Positions 23,700 through 37,132 of a DNA stretch of 64,000 nucleotides are shown here, piece by piece. Source of the stretch: Pseudocercospora fijiensis CIRAD86 (lineage: Eukaryota; Ascomycota; Dothideomycetes; Mycosphaerellales; Mycosphaerellaceae); the NCBI RefSeq assembly GCF_000340215.1, contig NW_006921536.1, forward strand, positions 4,219,664 through 4,283,663, written 5' to 3'. The translations under genes were made by a program, and so were the position numbers. Position 1 is the first letter of the stretch. Every line of letters starts with the position of its first letter. A model generated the notes under the pieces. The model did no database searches. It worked only from the letters and a program-made list of their open reading frames with translations, and was not told the DNA's origin.

Positions 23700-26600
23700 T
23701 ATAGTTACTGCTTCTTATATTAATAGTAGCCTTGCCTTTGCTTATATTAAGGCCTTGTCCTATAACTAGCACTATCTAGATCTTATTGCTATTAATGCCG
23801 TTAATGCCGATAGTAACCTGCTTGTTAGTAAGCTTATAGACAGATAGCTATAGTATCGGATCCTTGCGATCTATCTAAGCGATAGTAATAGTAACAAAAA
23901 GCGAGAGACTACGAGCGGTACGGTACGTAAAGATCTAATTAATACGGCTAATATTGTTGCCGCTACGGTATCGAATAAAGTCTCCGCGGCGAAGAACAGT
24001 GCGGCGCTAAGTAGGCTTGTTATTATAGGCAAATCGCTTAAACTAGTATATAGGATCGTTGTTATCTAGTATATAATTAGTCCGGTTGTAGTCGTACTAA
24101 TATGCCGCCTTAAGGTCGTCTTTAAAAGGCTTCTTTATAGCATCGTTGCAAACAGGTAGAAATAAGAAGTCTTTATAATAATACTATAGCAACCGACCTC
24201 CGGTAATAACATTTAGATAATCGTTATCGCTTAGAATACCCTCCGTACCGTCGAGAATTAATCGATTATTATTATTGCCCTACTCGGAACGTAGTAACAC
24301 ACTATCGAAGAGCTACGGATTGTTGTCGAACAGGTTACTAATCTAAGTTAATAGTTCTAGCTTATCCTGCTTATAACTACCTTGTAGCAGCAGTCGTACA
24401 GTTATTTTAAGACCCTGCCGCTCGAGAAGGTCTTTCTTAGGCTTGTATTAGTTAGGAAGGTAGATCTACTACTTTATAGTCTTATACTTAGCTTCGCTAG
24501 CGAGTATATTAAGATTGCTAGCTATTATATACTTAGCGATAATGTCTACATAGTGCTAACTAATATAGACGTTTAGACGCTTTGCTATGCCTCGATACTT
24601 AGTAGCGCCCTTAGTCTCCTTTATTTGCTAATCTGTGGCTCTAGGTGTCTAACTAAGCTATATACTAGCGATAGGGATACTATAGCTACGGCTACGTAGT
24701 CGTATATATAGATTCTTAATGTTCGAGAGTGTAGCACACTCTATTAGCTCCTAAAAGATACGCCGTATAGCGATTATCTTAGTTATATAATCGATACGCT
24801 ATTAGGCGGTAGTCTTCTTAGATATAAAATAGACATTCGAACGAGCTAATGCAGTAAGGAAGCGAACGATAATAGCCGACACTAGTATGTCTTCCGGAGG
24901 TATCTAATACTCTTAGGCTAGGCTTTTAGCAACCTAGTGCACTATAGTGCCTTGTTATAAGGCTAGACCTTTAATAGCATCTCGAAATAACGGCTAGATA
25001 TAGTTATCCTTTAACTAAAGACGATATAGGATTAGGGCTATAATAGACTAATATGCGTGCTCGGAAAGGCTATATTATACAAGATAGTGCAGTAGAGATT
25101 GTAGGCGGTTCTAGCTAGGCGGTATAGGAAACTTGTAAATAGTCTTGCTATACTCGAGCTACGTATTATTAGTAAGAATCTTAGCAAGAAAGACAGTATA
25201 AAACATGCTAGTTATGCCCTTAAACTCTAAGTAACTCGGATCTAATAGTCGTATAAGGATAATATCGAGAGCTAGCGATAGCTATTAGAGTACTAGAGCT
25301 TCGCTAAGTATACCGTACTACCGACCGAATATTGCTCGTATAGTCGGTACTATTAAAGACATGTGCTAGCGTATACGTTCGTTCTTATAATAGAAGCGCT
25401 AATTAACAACATCGAGATTACCGCGATTATTAGCGTAAGTGTAATACTAGCGGTATAACACATTCGCTCCTAGGCTAAGCATACTAGAGTTCTCTTACTG
25501 CTATAGTATATTACTAATGTAGGCTAATACAGAGGCGTATACTAAGGTCTTCTTACTACCGAGGGAAAGCTCTTGTCCTATATCTAACTCCTTAAGCCGC
25601 GGTGCTATAGCGCCTACGACGTCCTTAGTATTACTACTATAAGGACTAAGCGTAAATAGTATAACGTTAGATGTTTAGTTGCGCTCTTATATCGTAAGGC
25701 CGGCTATAATAATATACTAACCTATTAACGAGCGATATATATTACGATAAAAACCGAAGCTATCGATAAATATTAAGAATAGAGCCGAAAGAACTTTCAA
25801 GCCGGAAGTATAAGAATCAAACTTAAGGAGGTACTAACGACTATAGACTATAATCTCAAGCTCGCTACGGATTAGATATACTTAATAGATTAGGCGAGTA
25901 AGGCCGCTACTTGCAACTAGACGACGTATAACGTAATTAAAGCTGTCTATTAGTAGAGGTATAGGCAAAATCTTGCTGCTATATAGATAGTATATAGCGA
26001 TAATGCCTAGGTCGAACGGGCGGATATCCGTTTCGAGAGCGTAGTAGTATTAGCCTTCGATCTAGAAAAGCTTATTACTTATAACGTCGTTAGCAAGATT
26101 CTAGCGTATATACAGTAGCAAGGCATTAAATGGAAGAAGTAGCACAATTTATACTACTATCGAGCCTTTATCGCCTTTGTAATTACCTTTAGAGTTACGC
26201 TTTATAGGCTTACGATTGTCGATCTAAATAGCTACGATACGTCTAGTATAAGCCTAAGTCGTCTTGCAGTTATAGCTAGCATCCTAATAGTAGAAGCGGA
26301 CAAAGTCTAACGAGAATATTAGTCTACTAGGAGCACTAAGAAACTAATTCTAGTTAATCGGAGGTACTAGTATTAGCGGCTCGTTATTAGTATTATCGTC
26401 CGTTCGAGCTGCCTTACGCGTACGGGTCTTCTTCTTCGGCTTATACTATAGAGCTAATCCTCGTATAGGGCCTAGAGTATAGGCTATATAAGATATGCCT
26501 TACTATTATAGGTATCTAGCGAACTTGCTAGAGGTCGTACGAATAGAGCTCGCCTATACTCGAGACTAAGATAGCTTAATTAGCAGGTCGACGAGCTCTA

Positions 26601-27750
26601 CTAAGCTAGTATATATACTTCCTATAATATCGGACGTTAGAATATAGGTAAAGAGCTCCTATAGATCGAAGAAGTATAGTAACTCGGATGTCTTAAAGTC
26701 CTAAGATCCTAGTATAGTAGGTAGTATCTTCTGCTTTTATAGGTAGATTTCCTAAAAGCGTAATAGAAGCAGTAGAAGTACTAACTTAAGGTACAACTTA
26801 ATAGTGTCGATCGACTTTAGAAGCTTTAAGAGCTTGCTATCCGGCACCTACGTAGTAAAGATCTTAAATAGCGTAGTAAAGTCGGATCGTAAGATGCCTA
26901 TATCCTAGAGCTATAGACTAAAGGATATCTCTAAATCATTAATTACGCTAGTCGTATAGCCCTTCTTCTAGTTAAGGATCTGAGACTAATCTATAGATAT
27001 ATTAGCTAGAGTCGGCGGCGGCAACATAAGACTAGTTTACTAAGTAGGAGGCGCCTATTCTTCGTCGGCTTCGATATACTCTTAACTAGGTATAGTAGTA
27101 GCTTCCTAGACTCGAATAGGCTCTTTATTAGCCTAAAGTTAATACTTAGCTATCTCGACGACTTCCTTAATAGTCGGCTAGTTAATGTCTTCTATAGCTT
27201 GTAATAATACGAGCTACAAGCTAAGTAGCTTAGTAGTTATACGTGCTATAGGATTAGCAGCCTCTATTTGCACTAATTCCTCGTCGGCTTCCGTAGACTT
27301 AATGCTCGGATAAACATTATCTAGCGCTAGTAAGAAGCTCGAGTCTATAGCTAGGTCTTTATCTTAATCTTTAGCGCCTTCTTTATTATTATCTTCTTTA
27401 TTATTATCTTCTTTATTATTATCTTCTTTATTATTATCTTCTTTATTATTATCTTCTTTATTATTATCTTCTTTATTATTATCTTCTTTATTATTATCTT
27501 CTTTATTATTATCTTCTTTATTATTATCTTCTTTATTATTATCTTCTTTATTATTATCTTCGCGAGGGCGCTTTGTTCCTACCGCGGTTAGAGTAGGTAT
27601 CGATCTAAGAGTAGGTATTGTACCTTAACTAGGCGCTAAGCCTATAGCACTACTTAAGGTTGCGGGAGCTATAGCTATTAGTTAAGTATTAGGCTTAACT
27701 TTTAGAATGCCTCGCGGTAAGAATAAGAAACGCATTGTTCGCTAAATGCT
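23700..27750 (-). pseudogene. RIP-decayed large DNA transposase, Plavaka/KDZ-like
   Basis: A minus-strand frame with frequent TAG interruptions runs from about 27,700 down to about 23,700. Its best-kept part, near 25,790-25,500, reads FIDSFGFYRNIYRSLIG, then LTLSP-like, then PRLKELDIGQELSLGSKKT. This resembles large fungal transposases of the Plavaka/Kyakuja type, where a [D/N]xFGxYRNxYR block precedes a PQQxENSG-like block (here QQENSSML). The N-terminal region carries twelve EDNNK repeats. Terminal inverted repeats were not found. The family name is from memory of motifs and is uncertain; that it is a dead transposon ORF is much more secure. Confidence 0.55.
27381..27560 (-). repeat. 15-bp tandem repeat, twelve perfect units
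   Basis: Twelve identical copies of CTTTATTATTATCTT. On the minus strand, in the transposase frame, each unit encodes Glu-Asp-Asn-Asn-Lys. The unit contains no CpA or TpG, so it is immune to RIP, which may be why the copies remain identical inside a heavily mutated block. Confidence 0.92.
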
Positions 27751-29471
27751 ACAAGGCGTATTATATTAAGCAATAAGTACGAGATGCGTATAGAGGGTGT
27801 TTTTAAAGGTCGCGAGTATATATATTTAGAGTTAGAGGCAGGTAGGTATTTACTACGGAAGGCACCTAGACGCGCTTTAATACGCTAAGCCTAATACGCG
27901 CTATGCTTTATTATATGCTTCGTAAATAAAGACAAGACGCGTGAATTAAGCTGCGTTCTTTATATAAGCTAATAACGTCTTGTCTTGTAGATGCGATTAT
28001 ATTCGTTACGTGTTCTTAGTTGCTAAGCGGCCGTACTAGTAAGGTCTCGAGGGTGCTAGATGTCGATAGCGATAGCAATTAATATAGACCTGTTTATCGT
28101 AGATATATAGTATCTATAAGTAGCAGTAGTTAGTAAGTAATAATAGCGTTTTATCTAGGTATTATAAGCTAAAATAATGCAGCAGTAGCTATATAGCGTA
28201 GCCGAACAGAGCAAAGCAAAACAGCAAAATAGCAAAGCTACTAGCGCTATCGCTTAACTAAGATTATACAGAAATGTAGAAATATAAAAATAATATAAGG
28301 CCTAAGCCTTTGTAGGCGGAAGCTTTATTAGGCGCTTCTTAGCCCGCTCGGCGCTAGCGAGGTTCTTTCTCTATTATACTATTAGTATATCTATACGCGT
28401 AGCGAAGCATTAAGCTACTAAGGGAATAAGATAGTCATACCTTGTAACCCTTGTCGCTAGCACCGGTCTTAGTTAGTATAACTATAGCGAAGTTAGAGCG
28501 TACGACCTTATCGAAATCTTTATCGATACTATATACTAATTAGCTAATGCTTCCTTCTATAGAGCAGTATCGAGTTGAATCTATATAGATAATAGATAGT
28601 AGGTAGTAAATAGTAGATAGTAGATAGTTAAGTATAGATAGTTAAGTATAGATAGTTAAGGATAGATAGTTAAGGATAGATAGGTAAGGGTAGATCGATA
28701 GAGATACTAAACGTAGATATTGCGATTAAGCAGCGATAGGTCTTATTAAAAGACAAGTTATAGGGCATATAGATATAGCTAATCTATTAAAGATTAACTT
28801 ACGGAAAGGAGTCGTATACCTCTACAAGGTCCGTATTAGCGTTGCTATACTACTTACCTATATACCGTTAGTACTATATAATACTTAGTATTACGAGCAA
28901 CACGATCTAAGATATACTACGGATCTTATCTGCCCGAAGGGCCGTAGCTACTTTAGAGTACAAAGTATAGTACTACCCTATATCTAATTAGTATATATCT
29001 ATTAATGCGGAGCTTCGGAGGTATCGAATTAGAAGGGAATAGGTATAAAGCTTATAATAAACGATGCTTCTCGAGTTAAGGTAGACTTAAAGACTATACA
29101 GCTATATTAAATAACATACAAGTATAGAAGGCTTTGCCCTAAGGGCCGGACCGGTCGATATCTAGGCGACCTTTTATATACTTAAAACTATATATAAATA
29201 TTAGTATCGTTTATCGGCTATCGATTAATAGATTAATAGATTATAAGAGAGAGCACTATATAAAAAGAAATAGAAAATAAGATATTAGCATTATAATTAA
29301 AACTTATATAACGAAGAACTCGTCTTCGCTAAAGAGCTCGTCGAAGTAATCGAGCGTCTCTTCGACGCTTATATCCTATAGGGACAGAGTCTCCTTTATC
29401 TGCTTCGCGATATATTTCTATATATATATTAGCTATACTATACTATAAATCATCGCGATAAGCAAAAGATG
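27751..29471. other. RIP-mutated flank of the dead transposon
   Basis: No coding sequence is recognised. A 14-bp tandem repeat, TAGATAGTTAAGTA and variants, occurs five times at 28,621-28,690. The stretch ends at the MITE-like element. Confidence 0.5.
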
Positions 29472-29814
29472 TTTTGCTTAAGCTTATAGTTAGACTTATA
29501 GTCAAACGTATGCTTAGACTTATATTAAGACCTATACTAAAAGCTAATTATTAAATACTAGATATTAAAAGCTAAAGATCGATAGTCTTAGGGCTATAAT
29601 ATTCGAAAATTGGCTAGAAATTCGAGGGTTTCAGAACTATAAGATTCGAGAATGTACTAAAGATTAGTAGGCCTCGAAATTATAAGGTTCGAAAAGTAGA
29701 TCCTAATAGATTAAAAGTGCTACAAAATAGTAAAAAGATTGCCTAACTTATAAGAAGATTAAATATAAGTTAAGCAAAAGTTAAGTATAAGTTTGACTAT
29801 AAGTTTAAGCAAAA
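29472..29814. mobile_element. MITE-like element with about 50-bp inverted termini
   Basis: The left end TTTTGCTTAAGCTTATAG and the right end, whose reverse complement reads TTTTGCTTAAACTTATAG, are imperfect inverted repeats extending about 50 bp inward. AGATG flanks both sides (29,467-29,471 and 29,815-29,819) as a possible 5-bp target duplication. Because AAAA lies next to AGATG on both sides, an 8-bp duplication AAAAGATG with shifted ends is an alternative. The core holds repeats of TTCGAGA/TTCGAAA and no ORF. The superfamily is not assignable from this alone. Confidence 0.6.
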
Positions 29815-29961
29815 AGATGTAAACAGGCAAGGCTAAAGGGATAACTTATACGATAATAACTAATAGTGTCCGACTTTAAGGTACGGGTATTAAGGGCTTT
29901 GCTCCGTGCCTATATATATAGTATTTTGTTCTCCTTAAAGACATTTTCTCTATATACTCTT

Positions 29962-30159
29962 TGTGAGAAGGGTTATATTAGCAGGTAGATAGGGTAGTAG
30001 TAGGTACGAGTAGTATTCGATAGAGAACTAGGAGGAGAAGGAGGAAGGCAGGCTAGTTAGCCTACTGCCAAGCGCTAAGCCCTACCTAAGGCATCGAGAC
30101 CCTAGCTTTACTCGAGCCCGGTTATATACTAATTACGTATAACCTCTTTGGTCCTAATA
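29962..30159 (-). repeat. 3' LTR of copy A
   Basis: 198 bp, aligning along its full length with 36,930-37,127. Differences between the two are transitions of the RIP type, for example the outer CTCACA here against CTTATA at the inner end of the 5' LTR. Confidence 0.93.
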
Positions 30160-31399
30160 CACGCTTCCCTTCTAAAGGCCGCGCCCTCGTAGCCGGTCTT
30201 TGTTCTAGTCTTAACCTCTATTGCTGCTAACTTAGCAGGTCTAATAAGCCGCTTAGTCCGCGCTAAATTGAACGTACAACTACTGATTATGTAACTATAT
30301 TAAACCTTACCTTCTAATACAATGTCTAACTCTAACTGCGCTATCCTTATATATAATAAAGTAAAGGGATATAAAGCTATAAGAATTAAGGGCCCTCGAC
30401 TAATTACAATATAGGCGCGTCTTCCCTACTATAATAGGTAGACGTACGAGGTATTGCAGCCCTGCCTCCGCTCTAAGTAATATCGTTCCGAGTTCTTTGC
30501 GTCTACTCTAAAAGACCTAGAAATATCCGCTTCCGAGGGTTTGTCCGTTCCGAGGGTTGCTCTTATTATTACGAGGGCTATTATTTACTATCGTAGTTTT
30601 ACTAGCCCTAATTAGTTAGGTTTAGCAGCCTTTAAGTATTAACTAATTATATCTTTTTAAAAAACTTAGTTCTTCTAGTTTCTATAGGTAAAGGCTATTA
30701 TAAGTATAATAGTTAAGGTTCGCCTTACTTAAAGGGTCGGAAAGATCGAGGAGTAACCTATTATCCGCAAGATCGACCCTAGCTAGCTTAGCTCTATAGT
30801 TTTTGCCCTTAGTTAGTCTATTAGTCGCTCAATCTTTTAGGCGGCTTAAAGTTTTAATTAAAGTTTTAATTAAAGGTGCCTTAGGCTCGTAGTATAGGTA
30901 AGGTTATATCTATAGGCGCAGTAATAATAGCAAGTAATATTAATAATAGCGGCGCTAGTCGTCTTAGCGCTAACTTTACCTTGCTTTCGATTTCCTTCTT
31001 CGACTAACAATATACTTCGTAACACTATTACTAATATAGCCGCGCCGGCCGTATCGCTCTTTAGTATAAGCGTAACGCCGTCGTTACTATTATTATTACT
31101 AACACTATTCGCCTACGCGCGCGCGCCGCCTCTATCGACCGCCTAGGCCTTAGGGCCCCGATAGGACGTAGAAACAAGAGGGGCGCTAAGAGGAGGGTTT
31201 TATAGGATACGCTAGTAAAGAGGTAGATTCCTTAGAAGAGCAGGCGATTAGTTAACAGTTATAGCGCGTTTGTTAACGCTCGGTATGCATCTACTATAGT
31301 AGTATAGTCTTATTATCCTTTGTTACTAACAATTGCTTGCCTCTAATTAGTTAGCTAATAGTACCCCGGGGGTAGTATTAATCCTAGGCCCTAATAGTA

Positions 31400-34300
31400 A
31401 CATTATAGCCTCTTAGCCTTCTTCTTGTCCTTTATACTAGTCCAATACTCGTCTAACAACTTAGTTATATCCTTAAAAGAGTCTTTAGCCTCCTACGAGT
31501 CCTATTTAGGTAAATAGCCTTGCTATCTTAGGAGGTACTCCTTCTTGCCTTATCTAGTCCGATACTTTAGTATACGCTCTATAGACTATAGCTCTTTACT
31601 GTTAGCTAAGACTTCTTCTAACTTAGTAGGCGCTTTATCGCCTTCGCGCTAGTAGTATAGTTTAAGGAGGGATATATAGAAGGTATTATAGATAGTGTAA
31701 TAGGGTAGAAGCTATAACTAATAGGCCTATACGGAAGAGCCCTTAACTTCTCGAATGCGGAATAGGCTAATATATCTCGGTGCGAGCTTAGGTCTTGTTT
31801 TACTATTAGGTAATAGGTGTTTGCGGATACGGAGGTTCTTAGTGCTTAGTATAACTATATCGCCTTGCTTAAAAGTTATTAGCGTATAGTGTTTGTTATA
31901 GTAGGCCTTCTAATATGCCTAGGCCTTTGCTAGTTTGTCAGCTAACTTAGCGTAAATTTCCCGTATCTTTTAAACCCTCTTAATAGCCGCTAGTATCTTA
32001 GGTATTAGTACTTAACGCGCTTCCCTTTCCTTACGCTCGGCCTCGAGCGGTAGGGGGTCTTGTAGTATAGTAGCGTTCTAGCCTATTATAGCTATATATA
32101 GTAACACCTTAGTAGATAAGTAGACACTGTTATTATATACAAATTTAGCTAGTTATAGGAGGTTAACCTAGTCGTTAGGGTTCTCGTTAATGTAACTACG
32201 CAGGTACTGCTATAGGGTAGCATTCTGCCTCTCTGTTTAACCGTTAGTCTGTAGATAGAAGGCTATTAATAGCCGATGCTTTAGTCTTAGCTGTAGGCAT
32301 ATTTCGCTCTAATAGTAAGATATTAGTATCGATCTACGATTAGATACTATCCCCTTAGGGGTTCCCTAATAGGTATAGAAGATATTGCTCTATAGCGCTT
32401 CTGCTATATTAATAGTAGTCTAGTCTTTCCGCGCCGGGATATATCGAGCGCCTTTAGTAAATCGATCTACTACAACAAGGATAGTATTATATATATCCTT
32501 GCTACCCCTACGCTTAGCAGGAGGAAGGCCTATAATAAAATCTATTATACGTTCTACGAATAGCTTCCTAGGAATAGGAAGTAAAGACAACTCGCTAAAT
32601 AGTAGGTGCTTTAGTGCTTTAATACGCTAGTATACTATATAGGTCTGTATATATTCTTTTATATACCGCTTACTATTTAGCTAGTAGTATGTGCGCGATA
32701 GTAGCTCGTGCGACCTCTCTATACTATAGTAACTAGCGAGCTTACTATTATAGTGCCTCTTTAAAAGCTCTTGTCTAATCGATTGTTTAGCGGGGACATA
32801 ATATCTGCCCTTGAACTTTAAGTAACCTTTGTCGTCGATCGACCAATTGTTATTACTCTTACTAGATCGAGTCGCCCGCCTACTTACAAGCTTATTAATG
32901 CGCTCGATAGTAAAGGCGTCCCTCTGCTAAGCACGCAATAGCTTATCTATAAACGATTGACTATCTCTATTTACAAGGGTATTTAATAGCACCCTCGCTA
33001 TCGAAAGAGGTACGTATTATATATATCTAATAGTACTAGCAGCCGGATTAACTGCAACCTCTTCTATAGTACTATCGCTATATAGGCTATTACTATAGAT
33101 AGCAATGTCTTTAATCGAGTTATTATAGCTCGAGCGATCTACGTCCTTTCTAACGTGCACTAGAAGAACGACAACTCCGCTATAGTATTTGTTGCCGCCG
33201 CGGGGTCCGGAAGTCCGCTTATCCTGCGCTTGCTTATTAACAATACGGGCTATAGCAATCTTATACTATAGGGTTAGAAACAAAGAATTAATATGCTAGG
33301 TCTCGCTATTATAATTAGGTCGCCTCGATAGGCTATTAGTAGGGTTGCTTACGCCTAGCCGATATAATATATTAAAATCAAACCCGGCGAGGTAGACGGC
33401 CTATCTAGCCTATCGACCTATAACCCTTATAACCTTAGTAATGCTACGCAGGTTGTTATAGTCTATATAGACCTAAATAGTATACTATACACTATTAAGA
33501 TAGTAGCGCTAGTACTTAAAGGCTTTAACGATTGCTAAGAGCTCTTGCTCGTAGGTCTCGTAGCGACGCTCTATATCGATTATTTTTCGTAAAAAGAAGG
33601 CAATCGGGTGCTAGTAATAGTTATTATCTGATTGCTATAATATAATAGCCGATACAGCGAACTGTAAAGCGTTAGTCTTAATACGGATCTGCTTGCTTAG
33701 TATAAAATAGTGCAATAAGGGGACTTTAGTAAAGCGTTGCTTTAGACCGTTAAAAGCGGCTTGTGTTTTGTTAGTCTATTTAAACTCTCTAGACGGGTTA
33801 GCCTTAGTTTTAGTGAGTTTAGTTAGTAGCATTATATGCCTCGAATAACCCTTAATAAACCGACGGTAGAAGTTAGCAAAACCTAGGAATAATTAAAGCT
33901 CCTTAATAGACGTAGGAATAGGCTATTTAGTAATTGTTTTAATCCAGTTAGGATTAGCCTTAATACCCTCGGTTGAAATAAGGAAGCTAAGGAATAATAC
34001 CTCTTTAGCAGCAAAGGTGCATTTAGAAGGTTTGCAATACAGTCTATAGGCTCGTAGGCGGTCGAGGACCTTACGTACTACGGCCTAGTGTTCTGCAATA
34101 TTAGGTAAATATATGTAAACTAGGATGTTATCTAGGTAAACTATACAGAGATAGTCTAATAGGCCCGAAAGGGCCCGATTAATATAGGACTAGAATGTTG
34201 CAGGGGCATTAGCTAAGCCGAATAGCATAACTAAGTACTCGAAATAGCTATAGCGAGTGCGGAAGGCCGTCTTCTATTTGTCGCCCTTACGAATACAGAT

Positions 34301-36750
34301 ACGATAGTACGCATCCTTAATGTCTAGTATAGTATAGAAGTAGGCCCTAGAAAGGCGATCGAGGGTCTTATTAATAAGAGGGAGTAGATAGCGGTCTTTA
34401 ATAGTAACAGCATTAAGCCTACGATAGTCGATATATAGGCGTAGGCTACTATCCTTCTTTAGTACGAATAGGATAGGGGCGCTAGCAGGGCTATTACTAT
34501 ACCGTATCCGGCTATTAGCTAGGTTTTCCTCTAGATACTTACGCAATATAGCAAGCTCTCGTTTACTAAGGTTATAGAGGGGACTAAAGGGAACCTCCTT
34601 GCCCTCTGTAATGTTAATCTTATAATCCGTCTCTTTAAACATAGGCAATGTCGATGCTAAGTAGTGTTTAAATATATTAATATAGGTCTCTCGAATAGGT
34701 TCTAGTATGCGCTTAAGCTGTTTAGGGTCTATACTATTAGGGGGCACAGGTTTATCGTTATTACTACCGAGCAGGTCGGTAGTTAGATTAGCTAAGGCGG
34801 GGGTTAGGTTGCTAATAAATAGGACCCTAATATTATTAGGACACTCGCTAATATCGATGTATTTAATGTCCTCTCTTCTAGCGATTCTAAATCGCTATTG
34901 TTAACTACCTAAGTCTATAACTATAGCATAGTGCTTAAGAACAGGGTTGCTAATAACAATAGTAGCTCCCTTATATAGGTTGTCTATATCTACTACGTAG
35001 GTAGTAAAGTCTAGTAGGCGTTCATTTCCGAGGTCGTCCTTTAGAACTATAGGAATATAGTAGGCCCTATAGGTTAAGTGCCGAGCGTTATTAAACTAAG
35101 TAAGGGTTGGCATGTTAGTTCTAGGCAATTGTCGGAGGTCTAATTGCTTAGCTAGGCGATGGCTAATAAGGGCGCTAACCGAATTTCCTAGATCTAGTAT
35201 AACCTTAGTCTTATAGTTGTCTCTATATATATCCTATATAAGACAGGTACGTGTAATAGCTAGCACAATGTCGATAGTTTTACGCCGCACAAGGCTAATA
35301 GTTAGTGCGGCGCTTACTCTTTTTTCGAAGGTTAGCCTATAGGGGTAGCGTTAGCGGCTAAGAGGTGCTTTCGGTACTTAGCGGTAGTACGGTCGATTCG
35401 GGCCTAGTCCTTAGGTTTGTCGTATTAGCCTAGCAGATAGCTAGTGCTATTACAATTAAAGCACTTCAATCTAGTTAGGGGGTTGCTATAGCCGCTATTG
35501 CTGCTATTATTAGTTAAGCGATTAGTACTATAGGGATACGAGCCCCTTCTACGGCCCCTATCGCAGCCCCCTCTATATAGCCGCTAGCTATAGCCTCTTC
35601 TACGGTCGTTACTGTTTCTATTGTTAGTATTGTTGTTATAGTAGGAACCTTGGTTTCCCCCGCGGCTACTACAGTTGCTATAGTTAGTACTAGTTAGTCG
35701 GATCCTCGATTCTAGTCTTTATTAGAGTTGAATAGCTCGTTTAGCTGTTTCTACCTCGACTATAAATTAAATACGTATTAGGTTAGCCTGTTTAAACACA
35801 CGGCGGCGGTCTAATTCGAGAATAAGCTCCTACCTAAGCTTAGGGCGTATTTTAGAGATCTATATAGAATTAGTCTTAGCCGGAAGGTTATCCTCGAGGG
35901 TCTTTAAATAGGCCTTAAATAAGCGAGCCGATTAATTAGTCTTCTGTTTAGCTCGAAGATACAGGTCCTAAGTATGTTGTTGCCTTAGTATAGGGTTTCT
36001 AAGGGTGTCTAGTATAATGGTTTTGTAGGTCTGCTACTAAATAGTAGTCTAGTTATTAAGGGAGTCGAAATAGTTATCCTATATACGCTTTAGGTCGCTA
36101 TTAATGTACTGTATAGCGTAGACAACTAATAAATAGTCGTCTAGAAGAGCCCTCGGTACATTTCGTTAGTTAAGCTTATAATTACGTATATAGTTATTGT
36201 ATTGCTTGCGACTAGAGCCGTTAAACACGGTACAGTCCTTAAGTTTAGCATCCTTCTTTTAGATAGGTAGTAAAGAAGGTCCTGCTATAGGTTTAGTAGT
36301 AGTCGTTAGGGCTTCCTAAAGGCGACGGAGCTCGAGGAGGTTATCCTTTAGCTATTGTTCTTAACGTAGGGTAGTAAGCCTGTTTTAGGTAGCTTCTTAA
36401 AGTCTCCCTACTAGTTGAGGACTAAAGGCTAGTTAGCTATATCGACGATTAACAATGTTATTAAGAATGTTATCGACAGGCAATTCTAGGTCGTTACCTA
36501 GAATTACAGGTTCTTTAGTAGGCTTAGTAGTAGGCCCTTTAGCAGGTGCTTTAGTAGGCACTTTAGTAGGTGCTATGCTACTAGTATTGTTATTGCTAGC
36601 GCTGCTAGCGGCGCCGCGGTTGTTGTTATTGTTGTTTCGTAATAAGCCGGCTATTATAATAAGGGGTAGCACTAATAATATATTGTTAGCCCCTAAGATG
36701 CAGATATAGCGGAATTAGTAGATATCGGTCTAGTATGCTTGACTTAGTGT
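31400..36750 (-). pseudogene. Decayed gag-pol of Gypsy copy A
   Basis: The order on the minus strand is gag with a zinc-knuckle remnant (about 35,430-35,480), protease (about 35,180-35,210), reverse transcriptase with an open piece at 34,747-34,274 and the catalytic box YLDNILVYI (about 34,118-34,144), RNase H (about 33,300-33,800), integrase (about 31,900-32,830) and a chromodomain-like end (about 31,450-31,640). TAG and TAA interruptions are spread throughout. The parallel copy B confirms the order. Confidence 0.88.
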
Positions 36751-36929
36751 AATAGGCCGTATAGAAGGCCTTGCTTAATAATTAGTACGGTTGTTTCGAT
36801 AGAATAGTACGTATAGGTCCCGTTCTTCGGGCGCAATATAGTTAGATTAGTCTTATTCGTAGCTACACCGCTAAAAGCTTAAAATAAGAACTATCTAGCT
36901 ACTGCCCTTAAAGGGTAGATCGAATACTA

Positions 36930-37127
36930 TATAAGAAGGGTTATATTAGCAGGTAGATAGGGTAGTAGTAGGTACGAGTAGTATTCGATAGAGAACTAGG
37001 AGGAGAAGGAGGAAGGCAGGCCAGTTAGCCTACTACTAAGCGCTAAGCCCTGCCTAAGGCATCGAGACCCTAGCTTCACTCGAGCCCGGTTATATACCAA
37101 TTACGTGTAACCTCTTTAGTCCTAACA
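36930..37127 (-). repeat. 5' LTR of copy A
   Basis: 198 bp, outer end TGTTAGGACT, inner end AACCCTTCTTATA. Directly followed on the minus strand by the candidate primer-binding site. It should have contained the element promoter. Confidence 0.93.
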
Positions 37128-37132
37128 CTCTT

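Larger units (their letters stand above)
29962..37127 (-). mobile_element. Complete chromodomain Gypsy LTR retrotransposon, copy A
   Basis: A full element of 7,166 bp on the minus strand, bounded by two 198-bp LTRs and by the 5-bp target duplication CTCTT (29,957-29,961 and 37,128-37,132). The outer LTR ends read TGTTAGG and CTCACA, so the original ends were canonical TG...CA. Inner ends are RIP variants (TATTAGG, CTTATA). The sequence right after the 5' LTR, TAGTATTCGATC, fits a primer-binding site that began TGG before RIP. It is the same family as copy B, in inverted orientation. Confidence 0.95.

Noticed and set aside
27381..27560. CRISPR-like array
   Set aside because: The units are contiguous 15-mers without spacers, encode a five-residue repeat, and the genome is fungal.
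36433..36709. Overlapping short ORFs on both strands near the 5' end of Gypsy copy A, and the matching ORF at 44,867-45,082 in copy B
   Set aside because: They are fragments of the gag region and its antisense; the same sequence occurs in both Gypsy copies.
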